Both the position numbers and the translations under genes were made by a program. Shown piece after piece: positions 46,395 through 57,409 of a stretch of DNA of 64,000 nt. The notes beneath the pieces are model-generated. The model made no database searches, had not been told where the DNA came from, and saw only the letters and a program-made list of their open reading frames with translations. The DNA comes from Chrysemys picta bellii (Eukaryota > Chordata > Testudines > Emydidae). Position 1 is the stretch's first letter; every line of letters starts with the position of its first letter. The DNA is taken from NCBI RefSeq assembly GCF_011386835.1, contig NC_088795.1:12381441-12445440 (forward strand), written 5' to 3'.

Positions 46395-47475
46395 TAGTTC
46401 CACTGAGTCCGCTGGGATTAGTCACAGTGCAGAAGATAAAGTCTTTGCAGGATCACAGTCTTAGTCTAATAATCTGGAGACTCAACCATGCCACTGAATT
46501 AAGTTTTTCATTTACATTTCCCACAACTCATGTAAGTCTTATTTTAGGCGAATTTTGCTTCTTACTGCGCCACTGTACAGCAAAATAGGTAATTCGGTGC
46601 AGAAGAGAACAGTAAATTAAGGGGCTTTAAAACCCTCTATTTCACTGCTTTGATATACCACCGTATTTGTAAGAAAGCTCAAGTCTTGGGTAATGATTCC
46701 ATTTGCTATTTATTCCACAATAATTATGTGGGCAAAGCCACATTGCAATGCTGTCAAACGCACAGAGGAAAAAGGAGACAAAAACACCACATCACTGCTG
46801 GGCAAACACTTTTCACAAAGTGATCACTCCATAGCTGACCTCTCAGTCCTCAGCCTAAAAGGAAATCTACATCTACACAGCAACATCAAAAAGATGAGCC
46901 TGCAACGTTACATTCATCACTTCACTAGACACTAAAAATCACAGTCTTGATAAAGACACTGGTTTATTACAATAATTTGCCTTTTTTTTGTCCTCTGGTT
47001 CCTTACAATATGTCAAACTTCTTCTGCTAAACAATCCTTCCACCTTATATCACTCTAGTTACCTTTCCCAGACCAGTAGAGAGCTCTGTGTATTTCAAAA
47101 GCTTGTCTTTCACCAACAGAAGTTGGTTCAATAAAAGATGTTACCTCACACACCTTGTCTCTCTAATATCCTGGAACCAACACACTGCAAACACGTATTC
47201 CCCTGGCATTTTCTTGCCTGGCATCTATTCCACCAATCATGGAGACTGATTCTCTTCTCACTTACACCAGTTTTACATCAGGGTAATTCCACTGATTCTA
47301 CTAGAGTTACTCCTGAACCACATCAGTGAACAGGGCGTAAGATGAGATCATGCCCATGCTGTTTAGCACTCTGTAAACTAAACAGCACTATGTTCATCCC
47401 CTTTCATCATAGTATTTTACTATTTTCTTAGAGCCAAGAAGGAGTTACAGCAAGCAGAATATAGCCAGAATACAG
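46395..47475 (+). pseudogene. Decayed third copy of the CXCL9/10/11-like upstream region
   Basis: 46440-46730 and 47215-47470 align with 23230-23500 and 23510-23770 in the same order (shared TTATTTTAGG, CTTACTGCACCACTGTA-like, TTTCATCAT..TTTTACT.TTTTCTTAG, GCCAAGAAGGA..TA.AGCAAGCAGAA blocks), roughly 70-75% alike. A SINE (about 47040-47175) and other DNA interrupt it. Homology stops where TATA box and exon 1 should follow; neither is present. Confidence 0.55.
47040..47175 (-). repeat. Turtle tRNA-type SINE
   Basis: Contains AAAAGCTTGTCTTTCACCAA, CAGAAGTTGGTTCAATAAAA and CCTTGTCTCTCTAATATCCTG blocks, also present in degraded form at 17895-17985, 24840-24930 and 48550-48690. Confidence 0.65.
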
Positions 47476-47795
47476 CCAGTAGAGATATGACTTAACATTC
47501 CTAGGCTCATCAAGGAAACCTGCACAACACGTTCAAAAGGCAAGCCTGGGAACATAAATTCATAACTGCTGGATACTAAAAACCATCGATTTAACAGAGC
47601 CGCTGGTTTCATGGTCCATTACAACAGCCTGGAACAAACCTGCTGCCTAAAATCACTCTCCATAGTCCTAAAACCGCAGAAGTGTTATTGCCCACTTCAT
47701 TTTAAGTCATCTCTTACAACATGTGTTAACGCCTTATGCTTAGCAATCTGTCCCACCTTGTATTTAGCTTGGACACTCTACTTTATCCTCCAGAC

Positions 47796-48536
47796 CAGTG
47801 GTTCCCAAACTTTAACAACCTGTGAACCTCTTTCACTAAAATGTCAAGTCTCGTGTCCCCCCTCCTAAAAATGAATATTCCCAGGGATTTTCTCCTTTAC
47901 CTGAGTATAAATTATAAAAGCAGTGATCTTGGAAATATAACATTTGTTTTTATGACATGCTTATTACACACTATTTATTATTATTTAGCATTATAGTATT
48001 TTTATTACATTATGAAAACGGCAACACGCTTCCAAAATCTCACTTTCGTAGCTTGTATCACTTTGAATAAGTCTGTTATAAGACAAGGCTCCTATATTTC
48101 ATCAAGGACTATCAGATGTGAAACAGCATGAAGGTATTTAAGAAGTCAACTCAAAGACTTCCTCCTACACAAGCATTCAGGTCTTGAGCAGTCCAGGCAA
48201 ACAACGCACGTTACAACAAAACTTAAACTTGTTCTTCATGATCATTTTAAAAACAATACTAGCTCACTATTTAATTTTAAAAACAGGAAAAAAATATCCA
48301 CTCCCTTTCCATTTCTTATAAGGAGTTTTGAAGTTTAATTCTCCTCAGTGTGATAGATATGCTTGCTTTGATCTGCTTAACTCTTGGACGTCCAGGGGCT
48401 CCGGACTGCTGCCCCCCTGCTGTCCGGGGTCCCTAGGGACATCTCTGTCCGCCATTAGGGAATTTTTCCCCCGAGAACCGCTTGTAACATTTCACGAAGC
48501 CCCAGGGGTTCACGAACCCCAGTTTGGGAACCACTG
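47796..48536. mobile_element. Non-autonomous hAT element, perfect 8-bp duplication
   Basis: CTCCAGAC stands on both sides (47788-47795 and 48537-48544). Termini CAGTGGTTCCCAAACT and AGTTTGGGAACCACTG are perfect 16-bp inverted repeats. The 741-bp interior is AT-rich on the left, GC-rich on the right and has no transposase frame. It has split an older SINE whose remainder lies at 48545-48690. Confidence 0.92.
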
Positions 48537-48690
48537 CTCCAGACCTACCTAAAGAAGAGCTCGGAGAAGCTCAAAAGCTTGTCCTGTCAACAGAATTTGG
48601 TGCAATAAAAAGTTGTCGTTTTACCAAACTTCTCTCTTTCCTACCCTGGGACCAGTACAGCTGCAACAGCCCTGCAACCAATGTCCCCAG

Positions 48691-49146
48691 GCAGTTAGTC
48701 TGTGTGTTCTGCAGTGATTTTGAACAGGGTCACTCTAATTGCAGGGCAGCTGTGTGTTACCCGTTGTAAAGGGGGAAGCTGGGGCTAACTAACAACACAC
48801 CTAGCCCTCTCCTTTAGGAAGTCGCAGGGAAGGCACCGTCTTACCAGCAGCTCATAAGGCGCTCCGAGCCCAGGTCCAGAGTCCCCGAGCTGAGTCACCA
48901 AAGCAAAGGTCCCCGGGAGCCTACACGGCTTCCAGTCAGTCCGCCCCAGCTTCCCTTCCCTCCCCAAGCAGCCCGGGCCCGGGCGGGGCAGGGGGGTCCT
49001 TCATTGAGCCCAGGCTTGCTTGAGCTGGAAGAGCCGGTGTTCCTGAAAGGGGTAGGACCCGCCCCCTCCCCCCACTGCCCCGTCCTACCCAATCCAGTGG
49101 TACTAAAGGGTGTGGTGCCTTTCCACTGACGCCAACGGGCATGTCG
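48691..49146. other. Spacer before palindrome 2, no supported gene
   Basis: GC content rises across this stretch. The left limit of the palindrome arm cannot be seen because the partner sequence lies beyond 64000; it may extend left of 49147. Confidence 0.4.
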
Positions 49147-51556
49147 GTGGGTGGCTAGTAGCCCGACCCACGGGCTGCACGTCTGTTGCCAGCACACTGG
49201 CGTGAGCAGAATTGCAGGGTGATCCGGTGGAACTGGAAATCACCCCTGCCCGCCCCAGGGTGCACATACACACTCGGATATGTCAAGCTCTTCCCTTCAC
49301 AGACGTGACAGAGCAAAGTCCTTTAGCAGGGCTCCCCGGGAGCTGATGGGAGCGGGCTGGTTTCAGGGAATAGGTGATCCACGAGGCATTTTTCGCGGTG
49401 CACAGAAACACCAATGGAAGGGCCACAGGCAAATGCACCCCCACGGCATGTTATAATCCACACCGTTAGGATGCTAAAGCACATTCTCCAGCTGGCCAAA
49501 CAAAGGAGAAAGTGGGGCCATATCGGGAAACCAGCTGGGATTTCAACAAGCGGCTTTGCCACCCGTGCCGGGAGGTGACCCCACAGGCACCCCTCAGAAC
49601 CTCCCACCAACAGCTCTCTGGATGGGTTATGCGTGCTACCTGCTGGGGGGACATCGAAGCAGCAGTTGTTTCTGTGTCCCTTGTCCACCTAAAACACCAA
49701 GTGAAGGCAATGGTGAAACCCTGGCCCCTCGGAAGGGAAAGGGAGTTTCGCCCTCCCTTATAACTGCAGCGGGACGGGGGCTTAGCACAGAGCTGCTATC
49801 GGTTTGTCATTTGTAAAGGGAGAAAATGGATTTTCACAGCCTACTTGCTGCACAAAGAAAAATCAACCGAAGATCCGCGGGCCGAAAATATTCCTTGAAT
49901 TCTGTCACTTTTTCTCCTCCTGCCAAATAATGGCACAACCGGGAACACAGGGACTAGTGGGAAACACCGAACCCAAGACGATGGTTTTGACCTGTAAAAC
50001 ACCCCTCTGGCGCTCTGTGCCGGTGACAGACCTCGCCCAGCATTGCATTCACAGCTGTGCCTGCTTTGGTAGGAGGACCGGGATTGTCACTAAGCGAGCA
50101 TCGCCTTCCCCGGGACAGAGCACACTTGAGAGCAGTTCCACACCCACACGCAGCGCCGCTCCCGGGTTTGGAGTTCTGGGCAGAGAATGCCCCTTGGGGC
50201 ACATTTTTCTTTCGGAAGCTTGGGTGATATGGGGCGGATCTTGCAGCTCTTAGGGGAAGCTCCCACTAACTGCAGAGGGAAGTTTTGCCTACGGACTGCA
50301 GAATCGGGCTCCATTTCTTTTGTGGACTGACTTGGTTGAGAGGCGTCTGTACTTTGAACAGAAAAAAAACAGCCTCACAATTGCTTCCTATTTCAGATAC
50401 TTAATGACCTATGTCCTGGGTTTTCTGCATAGCCGCTTCTTTGTTTGCGTGTGTTGCAGTTCCCAGAGATCACACTGTTCTGAGTGTCTGGTCATTTTCA
50501 CGGCTTCTCCATTTGCCCCATATGGTTGCCAGAGCAAGAATTGTCCCGAAGTGCTCTCGCTTTCAGACTGGAGAGACAGAAGGTCTCACTCTCGGTTAAG
50601 TTAGTGTATGTAAATACATAGTCATGAGACTCTCACTGGGTGATTTGTCCCTGGCTTGCTGTCAGTCAGAGGCGATGATCCAGAAGTGGAGTGTTGTTGG
50701 CGCCGATAGTCAACAGTGAAATACGAGTTCCTGCTCGGCGCCCCGGGGATAACGTAACAGCTGACTGCCAAGTTGCTGTCTTAGCTGCCCCTGGACTGTG
50801 GAAGTTTTTCAGTGTTTCGCAAGCCTGGAGATTGCTGCGTACTAATGATAACCCCGAGAAAGCAGGGGCCCTCCTGCTTCCCAGCAGATAACGCTGCTGG
50901 GGCGGGTCGCTGGGGCTAAGGCAGTGCGGGGTTTCCCGAGAAGTGAACCAGTCTCCCAAAGGGAGTAACAGCAGCCTCGGGCAGAGCTGTGCGCGGAACT
51001 GGAGCAGCGATGGGCGCTGCACCCCAGGGAGAGCCGGGAACTGGCCGGAGCAGCGAGGGAGACTGGGGCAGGAGAAGAAGCGGGCGGGACCCGTCCCGCT
51101 CTCTGCTCCGGCCATTCCCCCACCCCGGCGTCGTTGTAAGAATTTGGGCCACGGCGCCTTCCTCTTTAGCCTGAAATAGCTCGTCCAAAGCACACGGGCA
51201 GCCCATGGCCCGAGCCGGCCTCCCTCGCCCAGGGGCACACGGGCTGCCCCGCCGCGCGGCCACAGCCGCGTGTGTTTGTAATTCAACAGGAATATCGAGC
51301 CACGAAGCTCTCGGTCTTAGGGAACTCGGTTATCAACATTCAAGGGAAACCGCCCCTGGCAGGGCAGGGCAGGGCAGGGCGTGCCGGGCACGGGGTGTGG
51401 ATCGCTGCTCCGGGGGGGAAGGTGTCCGGATCTGGGGTTCCGGGCGGGGACCCCGGCCCCCCGGGCCGATCCCCGAGCCCAGCCCTTGGCGCGGGGCCGG
51501 GGCAGGCGGGGCCCGGCTGAAGCGGATTTCTCCGACCGCTCCGCCCCCTCTGCCCC

Positions 51557-51566
51557 GGGAATGTCC
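51557..51566 (+). promoter_or_regulatory. NF-kB-like site of gene B (variant)
   Basis: GGGAATGTCC, same one-base deviation as in gene A. Gene C has the canonical base at the mirrored position. Confidence 0.5.
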
Positions 51567-51585
51567 CGGCCGGGTCCCCGCGGGG

Positions 51586-51591
51586 ATAAAA
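51586..51591 (+). promoter_or_regulatory. TATA box of gene B
   Basis: ATAAAA in GGGGATAAAAGCGG, 86 bases before the ATG, identical context to genes A and C. Confidence 0.7.
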
Positions 51592-51671
51592 GCGGCTGCG
51601 GGGCGCTGCGGAGGCTCAGAGCTGAGCCGAGCCCAGATCCCCAGCACCAGCCTCCGCCGCCAGCCCGGACC

Positions 51672-53266
51672 ATGAGCCGCCCCGGGAGCTTCGCCCCCGG
51701 CAGCCCCCTGCTGCTGCTGCTGCTGGCCTGCGCCGCGCTGTGCCAGGGTAAGGGGCTCGCTGCGCCGGGGTGGCCCATGGACCCGGGCTGGGGGAGTCTC
51801 GCTTCCCACTGGGGATTATGTAAGAGGAGGGATGGTCCCGCTATTGTGGGGAGCTTTCCTGGCTTCTGCACTACCCGTGAAATGGGCTAGTCGCTCCCAC
51901 TTCCTTTACCTAGAGGCCTCCCTGCCCTGGAGGACACCCCTTGCACTCCCCGGTCTGGCAGAGTCCTCCTAACCCCCCCGACAGGGCTGGGCCCAGGATT
52001 CCCGAGGGCCCTGATCCCCAACCCTGCTGTGGTCACCTGGGACAGGGGCTAGGGTGTCCCCACCTCGGGGTACCCTCTCTGCACTGGGCACCTCCCCGAC
52101 CCACTGAGCATTCCATACAATGTAAAGCAAATACAATGTATTTAACCAGCAATTAATTTTTAAAAGAATAAGGAAAAATGGGAGAGGTTAAAGGAAAACA
52201 CGTCACCTGGCTCTGTGGCAGGGGACATCACAACCAGTGTCTCTGGAATGTCAGGGCCGTTGGCTGGCTTCAGTTGCTCACCGCACCCCGCTCCAGACGG
52301 CCCCAGCCCCAGCTCCACGGTTCTAGCTCCGGCTCCACTCGGCCTCAGCAGGGCGGCTGCTCTGCCTCCAGCCCCCTGGGCTGCTTCTCCGGCCCCTTTG
52401 GCTGCTACAGCTCTGCCCCCAGGACAGGTCTGCTCTGTGGGCTGCTTCTGTGACTCTGCTCCCAGCTCTGACCGGCTTCCTGGGCTGCTGTTCTGGCCCC
52501 TGTGAATCCTCCCAGCTCTGCTCCCCAGCTCAGCTCGGGCCCCTGCTCTCTCCTTAGCTCTGCCCCTCTCTCTGCCCCAGGCAATTCCAGCTCACACGGA
52601 GGATGGGACTCTGGTCTCCTGACTCCCTGATTAGCTGCCCGCCCTGTCAATCAGGCTGACCTGGAGCATTGGCCTCTCCCCATTGCCCCTGGGGACTGTC
52701 AGTCTCAGGGTCCTGATTTCCCATCAACTCTTCCCCTTCTTTTGGCACTGGGACTTAGCCAACCAAAAAAAACCCCTCACTGAGTTTTAGTAAGGGGACA
52801 ACAGTCCCCTTACACTTGGAAGGATGGATGGGTCCCAGGTGTCTGGGAGCCAGCCGTATGCGGGGAATCCCGGGGGGATGGATGGGACCCAGGTGTGGGG
52901 TGTCCCCGGGCCGCCGGCAGGAGCTGAGTCTTCCTCCCCCTCCCCTAGAAGATGCCCCCATGGCCGGCAAGCTGCGGTGCCAGTGCGTGCAGACCCATGC
53001 CTCGGTGATCCACCCCAGGCATATCGCCAACGTGGAGCTGATCCCGGAGCGGCCCCACTGCGGGGTGCCAGAAGTCATGTAAGTGTCCAGACCCTGCTGC
53101 CCCCCCCCCAGCCTGCACCTCCCTCCCTGCCCCACCCCGCCAATCCCCCACTCACTCCGCTCTCCCCTCTGCCTCCCCGCAGAGCCACCTTGAAGGACGG
53201 CAGGGAAGTCTGTCTGGATCCCACCGCACGCTGGGTCCAGATGATCACCACCAAGATCCTGAACAG
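51672..53266 (+). CDS. CXC chemokine with KLR motif, gene B, last exon missing
   Basis: Exons 51672-51747, 52949-53078 and 53183-53266 have good GT/AG borders and the same phases as gene A. They encode a 25-residue Leu-rich leader and a chemokine body with Cys36, Cys38, Cys63 and Cys79. The ELR triplet is KLR (AAG for GAG), and the Gly-Pro before Cys63 is Arg-Pro (CGG). Exon 3 ends in phase 2, but the segment that should hold exon 4 is replaced by a repeat (54515-54748). Reading on through the exon 3 donor gives only RYLP and a TAG at 53277-53279, for 100 residues. It may be a pseudogene in the making, or a gene using the retained-intron ending. By family knowledge loss of ELR would weaken CXCR1/2 signalling. 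Confidence 0.75.
51820..52810 (+). repeat. Repeat insertion in intron 1 of gene B
   Basis: Gene A intron 1 is 459 bases, gene B 1201. The extra sequence begins near TTATGTAAGAGGAGGGATGG and ends near CAACAGTCCCCTTACAC. It includes the GCAATTAATTTTTAAAAG block and CTCTGCCCC-rich low-complexity sequence. The same insertion is in gene C, so it predates the inversion-duplication. Class not determined. Confidence 0.55.
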
Positions 53267-53309
53267 GTACCTGCCCTAGGGGTGTCACTGTTCGTGTTGT
53301 GCTAGCGGC

Positions 53310-54232
53310 CAGGGCCCCATCGGAAAAGGGCCAAAATCCCAATAACGTGTAGATAAGATCTTGACCACAGTCCCTGGTAAGAACCTTTCACATAGGCCCA
53401 AATTCCACAGCCTGCTCTGAGGCATGAGGCCTAGTTAACAACGGACAATACATGGCTAAAGAAAAGCTGGGATGAGCTGGGAACAACCTTGTATGTTTCA
53501 TCTACACGTAAAGGTGAGGCAGCATAACTCCAGGTGGAGAGCAGGCATTGGGAGGCTAATCATGCGTTATAGGCACATACCTCACTGAGAGGAGCCTTGC
53601 AGGCTACTCCCTGGTTCAGGAAGAGAATACGGTGCATGTTCCCTGGATGCCGACCAGAGTTCAGGGCGAGGCCTAACATGATAGGGTGAGTTACGCCATC
53701 CTCCCTCACAGATGCCAGTCCCAGTTCACGGAAGCGCATTGGTAACCCATACACAGTTGTCATTGCTGTGCACTGTTTACTATGTTCTTTTTGCTTTAAA
53801 ACCCTCCAGTAAGATACCTGTGGACCAACCTGCCTTGACAGACACCGTCATTCCGATGGACCGAAAATAAGGATTTAACTTACCCATTGCAAGCGGAGAA
53901 TTTAGAGGGATAACACCTGTGTATTAGCAAACATGTTAACCTGAGCTATGGGCGGAGCCATTATGTCATCTTTTAGACTATTGGCTTATTGTGCTAATCT
54001 TGTCTTGCCGCTAGAACCTATCCAGGGGCTCGGGAACTTCCACCCCGTCGCTTCTCTCCGCCCACTGGCACCCTATATCATCTATTGTAATCAATTGTTT
54101 AGCCGTGTCTCACTGAGCCTAATAAGCGAAGTGACACTCCGCCAGCGCTGTGCGTAATAAACCCTCATGCTTGACTCTACACGGTGTCGAACTTCTGTTC
54201 AATCAATCGGTCCCCCTCTATTCCACGAGCTG
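53310..54232 (+). mobile_element. Solitary LTR-like insertion in gene B 3' region
   Basis: Absent from gene A, where intron 3 runs directly across. Inside are a GGGGCTCGGGAACTTCCACC stretch, CCTATATCATCTATTG promoter-like sequence, AATAAA at 54156-54161 and a GGTGTCGAACTTCTGTTC end region, the arrangement expected of U3-R-U5. No gag, pol or env sequence is present. Exact ends and target duplication were not resolved. The mirrored copy lies in gene C intron 3. Confidence 0.6.
54156..54161 (+). promoter_or_regulatory. AATAAA inside the LTR-like insertion
   Basis: Canonical signal 890 bases after exon 3 of gene B. Could end transcripts of gene B that retain intron 3. Confidence 0.4.
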
Positions 54233-54236
54233 TCCG

Positions 54237-54873
54237 GAGAGCGGCAGACTGAGTCTGAAGCAGGTGTGGGTGTTGCAGTGACAATGGGCCCGATTTTATC
54301 AGAATTGTCCATTGGTTATGACTCAGTGGCCCTCTGGGGCCCAGGCTATATGATGGGGTGAGAAAGCCCGGGAGTCATCCAGCATAACAGTTCACATATA
54401 ATGTTTGTTTGTGCTCTTAGCCATCAAACTGGGCTGCTACCTGTGGCTGGTGAGGTCCCTCCCTGCCACTAAATGCCATTGATTTACCTGCATCATCACT
54501 GTCCGCTATTCCTTGTGTCATGCCAGGGCTGTCCCTACCCATACCCAAATTTCCTGGTGCCCTATGCAGCTGTGTGCTGCTCTAGCCCCTGCTCCGCCTC
54601 TTCCCCATCGCTCCCGCCCCTCCTCCGCCCCCATGTCTTCCCACCCCTGCTCCACTCCAGCCCCCCCACTCAACCCCTTCCCCAAAGCCTCTGCCCCATC
54701 CCCCCTACTCCACTCCACCCCCTCCCCAAAGCCCCCACCCTGCCTCTTCATTCAACTTCAACGCGTTCCACTAAGTTATTACAACCTGTGCTTATTTATG
54801 TATTTATTAATTCAAGTGTGTGTCACTATTGAATCTATGCAGCAACTAGGTATTTTGGGTAAGCCCCTGTCTT
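54237..54873 (+). pseudogene. Damaged 3' tail of gene B, exon 4 replaced
   Basis: 54237-54514 matches gene A intron 3 (42083-42380) and 54748-54873 matches gene A 3' UTR from 42705 on, including the AU-rich element. Between them, about 325 bases of gene A sequence with exon 4 are replaced by about 233 bases of unrelated C-rich repeat that begins TGCCAGGGCTGTCCCTACCC. The mirrored copy at 58240-58905 has the same replacement, so it occurred before the duplication. Confidence 0.75.
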
Positions 54874-54932
54874 TGAGTTCTGTCAAAATACATGAAAGGA
54901 AATGGGAGTCTTGCTGTTTTATTACATTAGAG

Positions 54933-56050
54933 CAGGGGTCAGCAACCTTTGAGAAGTGGCATGCCAAGTCTTCAGTAATTTTGAGGTTTCGCGTGCCAGT
55001 AATAAATTTTACATTTACAGGGGCCCCTCGACAGAACCCCTGACTGGCAGAGGGCTGAGCGGGGGGGCGGCAGGGACCCCGGCTGGCAGGGGCCAGTGGA
55101 CGGAACCCCAGACCACAGCTCCTGCCAGCCAGGGTCCCAGCCCCCAGCGCCACTCAGCCCGCGGCCGGCCCCAGGTTCCGTCTATCCAGGCCGGCAGTGG
55201 GATGAGTGGGGCCAGCGGCCAGGACCCCAGACCGTCAGTGCAGGCAGCAGACAGAACCCCAGCCCGGCAGCATGCTGAGCCGCTCAGCCCGCTGCTGGTC
55301 TGGGGTTCCATCCGCCGGCCCCACTCAGCCCGCTGCCGGCCCGGGTTCTGTCCATCCAGGCCGGCAGCGGGCTGAATGGGGCCGAGACCCCATCTGGCAA
55401 GGGGCCGGCGACCAGAACCCCAGACTGGCAGTAAGCTGAGTGGGGCTGGAGGCCAGAATCCCAGTCCGGCGGCGGGCTGAGCGGCTCAGGAGTTCCGGCC
55501 ACCGGATCCTGCCAGCCAGGGTCCTGGCCGTTGGCCCTGTTCAGCTGTTGCCAGCCTAGGATTCTGTTCTCCCAGGCTGGCAGCGGGATGAGTGGGGCAA
55601 GCGGCCAGGATCCCGGGCCAGCAGGGCAGGCGGATCCCCAGACTGGTTGCGCGCTGAGCCGCTCAGCCTACGGCCGGTCTGGGGTTCTGTCCACCAGCCC
55701 CTGCCAGCTGGGGTCCCGGCTGCCGGCCCCATTCAGCCCACTGTCAGCCGGGGGTTCCATCCATTCAGGCCGGCAGCGGGCTGAGCGGGGCCGGTGGACG
55801 GAACCCCAGTCTGGCAGTGGGCCTAGTGGCTGAGCCAGCTGACAGTCTGGAGTTCTTGCCACCGACTCCTGCCAGCTGGGCTCCTGGCCGTTGGCCCTGC
55901 TCAGCCCACTGCCAGCCTAGGATTCTGTTCACCCAGGCAAGCAGCAGGCTGAGTGGGGCCGGCAGCCAGGACCCTGGCTGGCAGAAGCGTGCCAGTAAAA
56001 ATTGGCTCGCGTGCCGCCTTTGGCATGCGTGCTGTAAGTTGCCGACCCCA
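54933..56050. mobile_element. Non-autonomous hAT element with complete ends
   Basis: Starts CAGGGGTCAGCAACC, ends GTTGCCGACCCCA. Flanks CATTAGAG (54925-54932) and TATTAGAG (56051-56058). The matching empty site reads ACATATTAGAGAGACC at about 20943-20960. The interior is a GC-rich array of CCGGCAGCGGGCTGAG-like units. No transposase. Confidence 0.85.
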
Positions 56051-56345
56051 TATTAGAGAGACCATATGATGGTAAGATACAGAAAACTTTATCAGCATGA
56101 GTGTGGGATGGTCACACAGCATCACAAATCAGTGCCAGTAAATCCTCTAGACTCCACCAGCATACAATCTTGGACACAAATACAGGGAAAATGAACTAGC
56201 ACGGAGAGGCTTTGTTCTTTCTCATTCTGTGAATCCCTGCACTGGAGAGCTAGCCTGCCTTGCGCTCTGTATATCCAACTTCTCAGGATTGAACAGAGGA
56301 AAATTCTAACTGGGGTTGGAAGTTTCTTGAAGTGATGTAAATTAG
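56051..56345 (+). other. Chemokine-flank segment shared with 20958-21250
   Basis: About 88% identical by eye to the relic at 20958-21250, continuing its alignment on the far side of the hAT insertion. No coding content. Confidence 0.6.
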
Positions 56346-56460
56346 CTTGGTGCATACAGGACACATTATTCAACTGTTGTTTTTTCGGGTAGCCCAACTG
56401 ACATTTTCATTTTCACTTTGGACTGACCAGACTACTCAATATATTTCAATAAAGGAAATA

Positions 56461-56466
56461 TTTATT
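56461..56466 (-). promoter_or_regulatory. Polyadenylation signal of gene C
   Basis: AATAAA on the minus strand at the end of homology to the gene A 3' UTR. A second AATAAA lies at 56526-56531 (minus). Confidence 0.45.
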
Positions 56467-57198
56467 TTTAAAATACCATCATTACATAAATATTGCATTT
56501 TAGTACAGTAGAATTAGCAATGCCATTTATTTTCCAGGAACATGACAGTATGTCATACAATGAAGACATAAAATGTCCAAGGATGTTCAGAACGTTACTG
56601 TTCTTAAACCTTCAGCATAAATACCAAATATTTAAATTTCATATAAAATATTGAAGAACATTCATATCAAAAGACAGCCTTTTTATGGCTATAACAGTTT
56701 AGCTATGGCATGGAAGCCACATTTCCATGAAGATCACTTAACTAGTGTCTCCTTATCATAGTTATGTGAAACAGACAATGAATCAAACAGCTGATTGTGT
56801 CCAGACAACAGATTTCAGGACGGTAGCAAGTTCTTGTACTTGCTCCACCTGCCTTATTTTGTAATCCTGAATATTTGGCAGCGCCAGAATCTGAAGTCCT
56901 GGTTATTCACAAGCCAGGCACTGCACCCAGACACAGATTCACAGTGCTGTTCATCTTGACCTGCTCAGACTACCTGAGGCGATGAGTAGTTTAGAATGTG
57001 GATTGGATGAACAATGAGCTCTCTCTTGAGCCACTACTGCTCATAATCACTTCATGTAATCAGACAAATATGGACAGGGACAACTTCTCCAAAGACTGAG
57101 ACTACCTGAATTGTTTGAGTTGTAACAGGACCCAAGACAGGGGCTTACCCCAAATACCTAGCTGCTGAATAAATTCAATAGCGACATATATTTGAATG

Positions 57199-57217
57199 AA
57201 TAAATACATAAATAAGC
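57199..57217 (-). promoter_or_regulatory. AU-rich element in gene C 3' UTR
   Basis: Minus strand reads CTTATTTATGTATTTATTC, matching the gene A element at 42748-42764. Confidence 0.6.
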
Positions 57218-57409
57218 CCAGGTTGTAATAACTCAGTGGAACGCGTGGAAGTTGAAGGAAGCGCAGGCTGGTCTATCAGACCTTCAAAAGAAGAGAGTTC
57301 ATCATGGCTAGTTATCCAGCCTCGGGTTCCCATTGTCTCTCACACTGGTTTCCCCTTGTACACACAGGTAGTTTCTGTTGTAGTTCCTTGTTCATTTCCT
57401 CATCTTCAC

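Larger units (their letters stand above)
49147..55260 (+). repeat. Left arm of inverted repeat 2 (ELR chemokine palindrome)
   Basis: Reverse complement of about 57888-64000. Paired positions sum to 113147 from 49147 through exon 1, and to 113142-113145 further in, so net indels are very few. Identity is about 99% by eye over the 2.5 kb upstream of gene B, with a 206-codon chance frame identical in both arms. A marked exception is the exon 2-exon 3 interval. The arm contains gene B, an intron insertion, an LTR-like insertion, a damaged 3' tail and the start of a hAT element. Confidence 0.92.

Noticed and set aside
50666..51286. 206-codon minus-strand frame, identical in the other arm (61859-62479)
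   Set aside because: Identity reflects recent duplication of DNA, not selection on protein; composition is that of a GC-rich promoter flank and no domain is visible.
55015..55833. Pro/Gly/Ala-rich open frames near gene B
   Set aside because: They lie within the GC array of the hAT element at 54933-56050.
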